This document shows positions 6,709-11,689 of a stretch of DNA of 11,689 nucleotides, piece by piece. Source of the stretch: GCA-2699445 sp032127075 (GTDB lineage: Bacteria > Actinomycetota > Actinomycetes > S36-B12 > GCA-2699445); contig JAQAZZ010000213.1 of assembly GCA_032127075.1 (NCBI GenBank), forward strand, positions 1-11,689. The letters run 5' to 3'. Both the position numbers and the translations under genes were made by a program. Position 1 is the first letter of the stretch. The number at the start of each line of letters is the position of its first letter. The notes below the pieces were generated by a model. It did no database searches and had not been told where the DNA came from. It worked only from the letters and a program-made list of their open reading frames with translations.

Positions 6709-8190
6709 ATGCGCACGTACATGATGCTGACTGCTGTGGTGGCGACCGGCATGGTCCTGTCCCCGATCGCATCAAGCGCGGCGTCCGCCGGCCCCGGCCT
6801 CGCTGATATCGGGCAGCGTGCGGCCGATTCGGGTGGGCCCGGCAAGAAGGCGCTGAAGAAGGCCAACAAATGGGCCAAGAAGGACAACGTCAAAGAAGCC
6901 CGAACCTGTCGCAGCGGGAACAACTACAAGTTGAAGCAGGATTCGTACTACGGCGCCTACGGATTGGCGAAGCGCGCCTGGCGGAAGAATGGGGGCAGAC
7001 AGTTCGCGAAGAGGGCAGACAAGGCCACGAAGACCGAGCAGAACTACGTGGCGCGCAGAGTCGCCAGAACGTCCGGCCTCGGCGCCATCGGTTGCGACAC
7101 GTCCGATTGGATGCAGCGCGTGTATTCCACCGCGCCGAAGACGCCCCTGTCGCAGATGTTGATCCCGGGTACCCACGACTCGGGCACCAAGAACATCCGC
7201 ACCCAGGATCCGTGCTCGACGGTGTTCGTGGACGGCTCCCAGGCATTTGCGGGGGTGTCGAGTCAGAACCCCTGCGTCTTCGCGGCCCTCTTCCAGGCCC
7301 AGGACCTCACGCTGGAGGAGCAGTTGCAGCGGGGCGTCCGCTACCTGGACCTGCGGGTGGGCGTGCCGTCCGACCAGGTGCTGACGACGCCACCGGCGAG
7401 CAATGCCGCCGATCCCACCCAGGTGCCGCTGGTGTTGTCGCATCAGCTCGTGGCCGAACCGTTGATCGACGGTCTGGCCGGAGTCCAGCGCTTCATCAAG
7501 AGCCACCCGGAAGAACAGGTGATCCTCGACTTCCAGGAACTCAACCTCCCGCAGAACCCCGCGATCGCCGCCTATTACAAGAACGCCCTCGACCGACTGC
7601 TGCGCACCTACACGCCGAGCGGCTCGACCAAACCCATCTGCACAACAGCTTGGGCTAGTGACGTCATCACCGTGCCCGACAACTCATTGGGCACGGCGGT
7701 TCCCATCAAGCAGGCCTGGCGCAAGGGCGTCAGCAACATCGTGTACTTCAAGTCCGAGGACAAGCCGTCTGCCGATCCGTGCTACCGCAATCGCTGGGCG
7801 GGAAGTTCCTTCCTCTACCCCAACACCGACGATCCCACCAAGAGCACCCGCGACAACCTGGGCTACCTGCAGGACCGCAAGCAGCGGATCGCCACCGGGA
7901 ACTGCACCGACGCCCGAGGCGACTACTACTGCGGCATCAACGTCAGCCAGCTGCAACTGACGCCGACTGTGCAGACCTACGTGGCTTGTGTGCAGACCCC
8001 GGCGTCGAACTGCTCGCTGGAGTACTACGCAGGGCTGGTGAACGACAACGTGGCAGACAACGTCCGGAAGTGGCGCTTCGGCAAAGACCTCCCCGTCAAC
8101 ATCGCGATGGTGGACTACATCGAGCGCAGCAAACCCAGCATTCCGGATCGGCTGATCGCCTACAACTGGCGCGTGGCCGACGGCGCCTGA
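6709..8190 (+). CDS. Secreted protein: degenerate Rpf-like domain followed by PI-PLC X-type phospholipase domain
   Basis: This is a 493-residue secreted protein. The ATG at 6709 is chosen because GGGAG lies 5 nt upstream and a signal peptide follows at once (residues 1 to about 27, ending near ASSAASA). After a Lys-rich stretch (45-65), residues 61-129 follow the Rpf/transglycosylase-like pattern: Cys67, SYYGAYGLAKRAW (79-91), NGG (94-96), a conserved Ala-Asp-x-Ala-Thr-x-x-Glu-Gln block (103-111), and a final Cys129. The catalytic Glu expected right after the first Cys is Arg68, so cell-wall cleavage is unlikely and wall binding is possible. From about 140 comes a PI-PLC X domain: IPGTHDSGT (His156, Asp157), RYLDLRVG (Asp214, Arg216), LSHQL (His245) and VILDFQEL (271-278). 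The paired His and Arg fit the family's acid-base mechanism. It probably cleaves phosphoinositides or similar lipids outside the cell; the substrate is unproven. Confidence 0.87.
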   Translation: MRTYMMLTAVVATGMVLSPIASSAASAGPGLADIGQRAADSGGPGKKALKKANKWAKKDNVKEARTCRSGNNYKLKQDSYYGAYGLAKRAWRKNGGRQFAKRADKATKTEQNYVARRVARTSGLGAIGCDTSDWMQRVYSTAPKTPLSQMLIPGTHDSGTKNIRTQDPCSTVFVDGSQAFAGVSSQNPCVFAALFQAQDLTLEEQLQRGVRYLDLRVGVPSDQVLTTPPASNAADPTQVPLVLSHQLVAEPLIDGLAGVQRFIKSHPEEQVILDFQELNLPQNPAIAAYYKNALDRLLRTYTPSGSTKPICTTAWASDVITVPDNSLGTAVPIKQAWRKGVSNIVYFKSEDKPSADPCYRNRWAGSSFLYPNTDDPTKSTRDNLGYLQDRKQRIATGNCTDARGDYYCGINVSQLQLTPTVQTYVACVQTPASNCSLEYYAGLVNDNVADNVRKWRFGKDLPVNIAMVDYIERSKPSIPDRLIAYNWRVADGA

Positions 8191-8207
8191 CCGCACCGCC
8201 GCCGCAG

Positions 8208-8273
8208 CCGCCACTACCGCTACCGCCGCTACCGTCGCTGCCGCCACTACCGCTACCGCCGCCACTACCGCCG
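8208..8273. repeat. 33-bp imperfect tandem repeat, two copies
   Basis: Two 33-bp copies (8208-8240 and 8241-8273) share an identical first 20 bases and diverge afterwards. They are built from CCG/CTA/CCA triplets, just after the stop codon of the PI-PLC gene. Read on the minus strand they would encode Gly/Ser-rich repeats, but no credible gene surrounds them. Confidence 0.65.
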
Positions 8274-8294
8274 TCCGATCGCACCGTCCTCCCG

Positions 8295-8312
8295 CCCCGG
8301 GCTCCGCCGGGG
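8295..8312 (+). terminator. GC-rich hairpin, possible terminator of the PI-PLC gene
   Basis: CCCCGG (8295-8300) and CCGGGG (8307-8312) form a perfect 6-bp GC stem around a 6-nt loop, about 105 bp after the PI-PLC stop. No U-tract follows, so it would be an I-shaped actinobacterial-type terminator if it works at all. Confidence 0.35.
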
Positions 8313-8332
8313 GCAGTGGGTGCGGACCCATG

Positions 8333-8396
8333 TCTGCCCCAAAATGGCCCCTCGCCGCGGCGTGTCGCGGCAGTTTTGGGGCCACTTTGGGGCAGA
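8333..8396. repeat. Long REP-like inverted repeat with nested hairpin
   Basis: Two 19-base arms (8333-8351 and 8378-8396) are complementary at 18 of 19 positions. The 26-base loop contains a second perfect stem, GCCGCG (8354-8359) with CGCGGC (8366-8371). The left-arm segment GCCCCAAAA (8336-8344) can instead pair perfectly with TTTTGGGGC (8374-8382), giving a competing fold. It lies between the PI-PLC and excalibur genes. It may be a terminator, an RNA-stability element, or a dispersed palindromic (REP/MITE-like) element. Confidence 0.6.
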
Positions 8397-8407
8397 TGGT
8401 GGCTGCT

Positions 8408-8413
8408 TACCTT
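8408..8413 (+). promoter_or_regulatory. Candidate -10 element of the excalibur gene
   Basis: TACCTT fits TANNNT and is the same hexamer seen before fetA. Transcription would start near 8420 and give a leader of about 70 nt. The -35 region would overlap the right arm of the long inverted repeat, so folding or protein binding there could affect initiation. Confidence 0.3.
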
Positions 8414-8490
8414 CTCCTTACGGCGAGGCGCTGGGCCTGGACCGACACGTCGGCCTGCAGCACCCTGGTCCGGTGACCAAGGAGGCCTCC

Positions 8491-8769
8491 ATGCGAAGAA
8501 GAGTCATCGCCGTCATGTGCACCGGACTGCTGTCGGCCGGGATGTTCATTCCCGCCCCAGCGAGTGCTGAGCCCATGCCCAGCGGCACATTCAAGAGCTG
8601 CAAGCAGTTGCGCGCTGAATACTCTGCGGGGATTGCCAAGAACCCCAAGGCAGCGCGCAAGATCGTCAAGAAGGGCTACAAGAGGCCCATCGTCTGCAAG
8701 AGGGTCTACCGGCAGGTGCAGAAGAAACTCGACCGCAACCGCAACCGAGTGGCCTGCGAGACTCGCTGA
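8491..8769 (+). CDS. Small secreted excalibur-domain protein
   Basis: This 92-residue protein begins at an ATG with an excellent AAGGAGG site (8479-8485) 5 nt upstream. Residues 1-27 form a Sec signal peptide (basic MRRR, hydrophobic core, APASA cleavage motif). The mature part is very basic. It opens with FKSCKQL (34-40) and ends with LDRNRNRVACE (80-90), the hallmark of the excalibur domain, whose consensus tail DxDxDGxxCE resembles a calcium-binding loop. Here two Asp positions are Asn and the Gly is Arg, so metal binding may be weakened. Cys37, Cys69 and Cys89 remain in the mature chain. Excalibur domains are extracellular and often accompany nucleases or cell-surface proteins; no enzyme is attached here. 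Its role is unknown. Confidence 0.8.
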   Translation: MRRRVIAVMCTGLLSAGMFIPAPASAEPMPSGTFKSCKQLRAEYSAGIAKNPKAARKIVKKGYKRPIVCKRVYRQVQKKLDRNRNRVACETR

Positions 8770-8784
8770 TTGCCTCGCGGTCTC

Positions 8785-8840
8785 GCTCGCGGGCTCGCGG
8801 GCTCGCGGGTTGCGAGGTCGCGGGGTCTCGGGGTCGCGGG
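8785..8840. repeat. Tandem repeat array with 8-bp period (GCTCGCGG type), seven units
   Basis: Three exact GCTCGCGG units (8785-8808) are followed by four related octamers (GTTGCGAG, GTCGCGGG, GTCTCGGG, GTCGCGGG). The period is not a multiple of three, so the array is probably non-coding and prone to slippage. It starts 15 bp after the excalibur stop. Confidence 0.75.
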
Positions 8841-8891
8841 GCCTGGCGGTGCAGCGGGCTGGCTCGCCGGCGGTCTCTGGGCCTGGCGGTG
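8839..8891. repeat. Two direct copies of GGGCCTGGCGGTG
   Basis: The 13-mer occurs at 8839-8851 and again at 8879-8891. The offset is 40 bp, five times the 8-bp period of the neighbouring arrays, suggesting decay or duplication of the same repeat tract. Another near-repeat, GCTCCGCGGTTCG, occurs at 8906-8918 and 8951-8963. Confidence 0.6.
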
Positions 8892-8975
8892 TGGCGGTCT
8901 GGCTCGCTCCGCGGTTCGGGTCGCCGACTGGCAGTAGCGCGGTCTCGCATGCTCCGCGGTTCGACTGGCCGCTCG

Positions 8976-9039
8976 GCTGACGCGCTGACGCGCTGACGGG
9001 CCGACGGGCCGACGGGCCGACGGGCTGAAGCGCTGCGCG
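8976..9039. repeat. Tandem repeat array with 8-bp period (GCTGACGC/GCCGACGG type), eight units
   Basis: Eight consecutive octamers are seen: two GCTGACGC, one GCTGACGG, three GCCGACGG, then the decayed GCTGAAGC and GCTGCGCG. This is a second array with the same period but a different unit, in the 328-bp gap between the excalibur and fetA genes. Nothing else in the gap looks like a gene. Confidence 0.78.
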
Positions 9040-9084
9040 GTCGGGCGTCCTGCGGCGAGCGGCATCCTCCGTCGCGATCCCCAG

Positions 9085-9090
9085 TACCTT
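9085..9090 (+). promoter_or_regulatory. -10 element placing transcription at the fetA start codon
   Basis: TACCTT fits TANNNT and ends 7 nt before the GTG at 9098. This is the spacing expected when transcription begins at the start codon itself. No ribosome-binding site precedes the GTG. Together these support a leaderless mRNA for the fetAB operon. Confidence 0.5.
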
Positions 9091-9097
9091 GGGCAGT

Positions 9098-9811
9098 GTG
9101 CTCCGCAATGGCCCGTCGCAGCGGTCGCCCAACGCCTTCGAACTGGACGACGTCGTCTTGGTCCGTGGCGGCCGCCGGATCCTCGATCGGGTCACGGCCC
9201 AGCTGCCACGCGGCGCGGCGACCGCAGTGGTCGGACCCAGCGGATCCGGCAAGACCACGCTGCTGCGCCTGCTGAACCGGTTCGAGGATCCCGATGAGGG
9301 GGTTGTGCGGTTCGACGGAGCCGACGCTCGGGATCTGGACGTGCTTCAGCTTCGGTGTCGGGTGGGCCTGCTGGCGCAGCGGCCCGTGATGCTTGCCGCG
9401 ACCGTGGCCGACGAGGTCCGCGTCGGCGCCCCCGACCTGGCCGAGGCCCGCGTGGCTCAACTGCTGTCGCGCGCCGGCCTGCCCGGGTTCAGCCCGGACC
9501 GGGAAACGGCAGACCTCTCCGGTGGGGAGATGCAGCGCCTCGCGCTCGCCCGCGCCTTGGCGCTGGATCCTGATGTGCTCCTGCTCGATGAGCCGACGAG
9601 CGCGCTGGACGCCGATGCCGCCGCAGCGGTGGACGAAGTCATCATTTCACTGGTCGAGGCAGGGCTTACCGCGGTGGTGGTCAGCCATGATCTGCACCGT
9701 TTGTTGGATGTCACCACCCACACCATCGTGCTCGAATCCGGACGGGTCGTGGAGCAGGGGCCGCCGGCGGAAGTCCGGTATCTGCACTCGCAGCGAGGGG
9801 GTTCCCGGTGA
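9098..9811 (+). CDS. fetA: ABC transporter ATP-binding protein, FetA (YbbL)-type
   Basis: This 237-residue protein is a cytoplasmic ATPase that powers the membrane partner encoded immediately downstream. All nucleotide-binding motifs are intact: Walker A GPSGSGKTT (46-54), Q-loop Gln94, signature LSGGE (140-144), Walker B VLLLDEP (160-166) with Glu165, and H-loop His197. The pairing with an UPF0014/FetB permease identifies it as FetA-type; E. coli FetAB is an iron exporter that protects against oxidative stress. I prefer the GTG at 9098, which a -10 box places at the transcript's 5' end. A TTG at 9089 would add three residues but lies inside that -10 box. The stop codon overlaps the fetB start by 4 nt, implying translational coupling. 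The metal is inferred, not shown. Confidence 0.87.
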   Translation: MLRNGPSQRSPNAFELDDVVLVRGGRRILDRVTAQLPRGAATAVVGPSGSGKTTLLRLLNRFEDPDEGVVRFDGADARDLDVLQLRCRVGLLAQRPVMLAATVADEVRVGAPDLAEARVAQLLSRAGLPGFSPDRETADLSGGEMQRLALARALALDPDVLLLDEPTSALDADAAAAVDEVIISLVEAGLTAVVVSHDLHRLLDVTTHTIVLESGRVVEQGPPAEVRYLHSQRGGSR

Positions 9812-10590
9812 ACGGCACCGCGCAGATTCCCAGCTGGCTGGGGGTCGCCACCTCGCTGGTGCTGGTCATCATCGCCGCGTTGGTCTCGTGGCGGGAGGGC
9901 CTGGGGCTGACCCGGGAACTTGTGGTGGTGGCGGTCCGCGCGTTTGTGCAGCTGGTCGCGGTGGGAGCGCTGCTGGGAGTGGTGTTCACCTACGGCGGAC
10001 TCCCGGCCGCCTTCGGTTGGTTGACGGGCATGGTGCTGATCGGCGGTCAGGTAGCGGGTCGGCGGGCCAAGGGGCTGCCGGCGTCCCGACGCACCGCCAC
10101 GATCGCGATAGCGGCGGGCGCCGCGGCAACGATGGGTGTGCTGCTGGTGCTGCGCATCATCGACAGCGTGCCGACCGTCGTGATCCCCGTGGGCGGGATG
10201 GTCGTCAGCGGCACGATGGTGGCCACCGGGATCACACTGCGCCGAGTCCGCGACGAAGCCCAGCGGTCGCGCCCACAGGTCGAGGCGCGGCTCGCGCTCG
10301 GGGCCACGGGAAGTGCGGCGTTCGCGCCCTACAAGCGGGAGGCGGTCCGAACCGCATTGGCGCCAGCCATCGATTCCACCAAGGTTGTGGGACTCATCGC
10401 ACTCCCCGGCGCGATGACGGGGTTGATCCTCGCCGGCACCGACCCGCTGGAGGCTATTCGCTACCAGATCGTCGTGATGTACATGCTGCTGGCGGCGCCG
10501 GCGCTCGCCGGAGCGGTCGCCACCCGCCTGGCCGGGCGCGACCTCTTCGACGAGGCCCAGCGCTTGCGCCCCGTGTCGGTGCCGACCTAG
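9808..10590 (+). CDS. fetB: ABC transporter permease, FetB / UPF0014 family
   Basis: This 260-residue integral membrane protein has about seven hydrophobic segments and forms the channel of a putative metal (iron) exporter with FetA. Family marks include RAFVQLVAVGALL (44-56), VIPVGGMVVSGTM (124-136), LALGATGSAA (161-170), LPGAMTGLILAG (198-209) and a downstream RYQIVVMYML stretch (219-228). Length is normal for the family. The GTG start at 9808 overlaps the fetA stop in the sequence GTGA, and GAGGGGG (9795-9801) is a suitable ribosome-binding site. The family motif usually has Asn after the Gly where Ser-Gly-Thr-Met occurs here, a mild divergence. No terminator is obvious in the 83 bp that follow. 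Confidence 0.87.
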   Translation: MNGTAQIPSWLGVATSLVLVIIAALVSWREGLGLTRELVVVAVRAFVQLVAVGALLGVVFTYGGLPAAFGWLTGMVLIGGQVAGRRAKGLPASRRTATIAIAAGAAATMGVLLVLRIIDSVPTVVIPVGGMVVSGTMVATGITLRRVRDEAQRSRPQVEARLALGATGSAAFAPYKREAVRTALAPAIDSTKVVGLIALPGAMTGLILAGTDPLEAIRYQIVVMYMLLAAPALAGAVATRLAGRDLFDEAQRLRPVSVPT

Positions 10591-10661
10591 GCGCGGGGTG
10601 TGAAAATGCCGTCGCACGGGAAGTTCGCCGGGGTCCCTGAGCGGACTTCGTCGGCGTAGGC

Positions 10662-10667
10662 CAGACT
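10662..10667 (+). promoter_or_regulatory. Possible -10 element of the metallophosphoesterase gene
   Basis: CAGACT keeps the two most conserved -10 positions and ends 6 nt before the GTG at 10674. No ribosome-binding site precedes that GTG, so a leaderless transcript is plausible. The match is weaker than the one before fetA. Confidence 0.3.
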
Positions 10668-10673
10668 CTCCTT

Positions 10674-11393
10674 GTGCGAATCCTCGCCGTCACCGACCTC
10701 CACTACAAGCTGCCCCACTATGACTGGCTCGTGGGCGCGGCGGGAGGTGTCGATGCTGTGGCGATCAGCGGCGACCTGTTGGACATCGTCAATCCGGTGC
10801 CCATCGACGTCCAAGCGGTCGTCATGAGCGACTACCTGTCCAAACTGGCCGACCGTGCCACGGTCTTCGCGGCATCCGGCAACCACGATCTCGACGGCCC
10901 CGGCGCACGGGGCGAGCAGGTGGCGGGCTGGCTGCAGCGGCTGTTGGACAACCGGGTTCACACAGACGGCAGCAGCACCGACCTCGGCGACGTGCGGGTG
11001 ACCGTGTGCCCGTGGTGGGACGGCCCGTTGACGCGCGAGCAGGTCGCCGCCCAGTTGGCGGCCGCCGCCGTGGACCGGCCGGAGCGGTGGATCTGGCTGT
11101 ACCACGCTCCCCCCGCCGGTACCCCCTTGTGCAACGACGGGCGCAGGGAGTTCCCCGACCACGACGTTGCAGGGTGGATCGAGGAGTTCCAGCCCGACAT
11201 CGTTTTCTCCGGCCATATCCATCAGGCGCCCTGGGCCCCCGGGGGCTCGTGGCACGCACAACTGGGCCGGACCCGGATCTCCAACGTGGGCAAGCAGATC
11301 GGCAAGGTCCCGCCCCATGTCACCGTGGACACCACGGCGGGGACGGCGGACTGGTTCGGGGTCTTCGAGTCCGAGACGATCGATCTCGCGTGA
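10674..11393 (+). CDS. Calcineurin-like metallophosphoesterase
   Basis: This 239-residue soluble protein has the full metal-ligand set of the superfamily: DLH (Asp8, His10), GDLLD (Asp34), GNHD (Asn70, His71), His144 in LYHAPP, and GHIH (His181, His183). It should bind two divalent metals and hydrolyse a phosphoester. The GD, GNHD and GHxH blocks are intact, so activity is expected. No signal peptide or membrane segment is visible, so it probably acts in the cytoplasm. The substrate (cyclic nucleotide, nucleic acid, protein or small metabolite) cannot be read from the sequence. The GTG at 10674 gives the natural beta-strand start MRILAVTDLH. The gene lies 83 bp after fetB, in the same direction, but probably has its own promoter. 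It converges on a minus-strand gene at 11428. Confidence 0.88.
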   Translation: MRILAVTDLHYKLPHYDWLVGAAGGVDAVAISGDLLDIVNPVPIDVQAVVMSDYLSKLADRATVFAASGNHDLDGPGARGEQVAGWLQRLLDNRVHTDGSSTDLGDVRVTVCPWWDGPLTREQVAAQLAAAAVDRPERWIWLYHAPPAGTPLCNDGRREFPDHDVAGWIEEFQPDIVFSGHIHQAPWAPGGSWHAQLGRTRISNVGKQIGKVPPHVTVDTTAGTADWFGVFESETIDLA

Positions 11394-11411
11394 TCGGGGC
11401 CCGCGATCACG

Positions 11412-11430
11412 TGACCGCGGTCCGCGGTCA
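11412..11430. terminator. 19-bp palindrome between convergent genes, overlapping a stop codon
   Basis: TGACCGCGG (11412-11420) and CCGCGGTCA (11422-11430) are perfect inverted 9-mers around a single T. The right arm includes the TGA stop (minus strand) of the 60-residue gene. In RNA an 8-bp stem with a 3-nt loop is possible in either direction. A second near-palindrome, CGCGATCAC/GTGACCGCG (11402-11419, one mismatch), overlaps it. Its place between convergent genes suggests bidirectional termination. Confidence 0.5.
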
Positions 11431-11610
11431 GTAGTGGCCTTCGGGGTCGCGGACCGAACCCGGGCGCGCGCCGGTGTTCTGGTGGTGCACGAGGGTGTCG
11501 AGGATCTTGTCCACCATCCCCAGGTGGCCTTCCATGTCGGCGAACTGCGCCTTGACGTCGACGAGGTACTGGGTGAGGCCGTCCAGCCGCGAGGCGGTCG
11601 TGCGCAACAC
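11428..11610 (-). CDS. Small heptad-repeat (coiled-coil) hypothetical protein
   Basis: I do not recognise this 60-residue protein. Third codon positions are nearly all G or C and composition is normal, so it looks real. Hydrophobic residues fall in an unbroken 3-4 spacing: Leu2, Leu9, Leu12, Leu16, Val19, Phe23, Met26, Leu30, Val33, Leu37 and Leu40, predicting a single amphipathic helix that forms a coiled coil. The tail (44-60) is polar and ends in DPEGHY. The GTG at 11610 is the only plausible start: an in-frame TGA lies 12 nt upstream at 11623-11625, and no good ribosome-binding site is seen. It follows the partial gene at the window edge in the same frame, so it may be a coupled partner or the separated C-terminus of that gene. 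Confidence 0.55.
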   Translation of the reverse strand: MLRTTASRLDGLTQYLVDVKAQFADMEGHLGMVDKILDTLVHHQNTGARPGSVRDPEGHY

Positions 11611-11622
11611 CGTGAGCGCCGC

Positions 11623-11689
11623 TCATGGCCGTTCGAGGAGGAAGGCCTCCGGATCGTCCGCCACGCGCACCTCGACGTCGGTCTCGGCC
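11623..11689 (-). CDS. C-terminal end of a gene entering from the right edge (partial)
   Basis: The minus strand reads 21 codons and then TGA (11623-11625), giving a tail AETDVEVRVADDPEAFLLER plus Pro. Its high GC at third positions and mixed acidic/hydrophobic composition are typical of real coding sequence here. The start lies outside the window, so family and function cannot be judged. An ATG overlaps the stop in the sequence ATGA (11623-11626), but it opens a frame different from that of the 60-residue gene. Confidence 0.55.
   Translation of the reverse strand, partial: AETDVEVRVADDPEAFLLERP

Noticed and set aside
8320..8490. Longer N-terminus for the excalibur protein from an ATG at 8320
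   Set aside because: It would translate the inverted repeat and bury the signal peptide; the ATG at 8491 has AAGGAGG at ideal spacing.
8785..9039. Repeat region considered as a CRISPR array
   Set aside because: Units are only 8 bp with no spacers and no cas genes nearby.
8407..9258. Minus-strand open frame of 283 codons over the excalibur gene and octamer arrays
   Set aside because: Its repetitive Arg/Pro/Ser/Ala sequence just reflects the 8-bp repeats, and it overlaps both the excalibur and fetA genes.
9393..10640. Plus-strand open frame of 415 codons over fetA and fetB
   Set aside because: It is a shifted reading of two genes that have full ABC-transporter motifs; it has no domain of its own.

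Overview
The window is high-GC, tightly packed DNA with strong third-position GC bias. It carries a BldC-type regulator, an Abhydrolase_9-type membrane hydrolase, an Rpf-like domain, an excalibur domain, and at least one start that looks leaderless. Together these point to a member of the Actinomycetota. I cannot name the genus. There are eight complete protein genes plus the 3' end of a ninth at the right edge. I see no tRNA, rRNA, CRISPR array, insertion sequence or integrase.

Left part (1-2920): a 268-bp leader with two inverted repeats precedes a BldC-like regulator (269-640). It converges on a minus-strand, membrane-anchored alpha/beta hydrolase (667-2751). A 169-bp divergent region separates the hydrolase from the next gene.

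Centre (2921-8190): this is the most unusual part. Gene 2921-6544 is one uninterrupted frame joining a CPBP (CAAX-protease-like) membrane domain to a duplicated MacB/FtsX-type ABC permease. The CPBP half has lost the first Glu and both His residues of its active site, and no MacB-type ATPase lies beside it. The next gene (6709-8190) encodes a secreted protein in which a diverged resuscitation-promoting-factor (Rpf) fold, with its catalytic Glu replaced by Arg, precedes an apparently intact PI-PLC X domain. So two neighbouring genes each fuse an apparently dead enzyme domain to a live-looking module.

Repeat-rich part (8191-9097): a small secreted excalibur protein (8491-8769) is flanked by non-coding DNA full of structure. 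Upstream are a 33-bp repeat, a GC hairpin and a 64-bp REP-like inverted repeat that can fold in two ways. Downstream are two arrays with an 8-bp period.

Right part (9098-11689): a two-gene fetAB-type transporter operon (putative metal export) is followed by a metallophosphoesterase. The latter converges, across a 19-bp palindrome, on a minus-strand pair: a 60-residue heptad-repeat protein and the C-terminal tail of a gene running off the window. Several products (hydrolase, permease fusion, Rpf/PI-PLC, excalibur protein) act at the membrane or cell surface, so the window reads as an envelope-related neighbourhood rather than a single operon.
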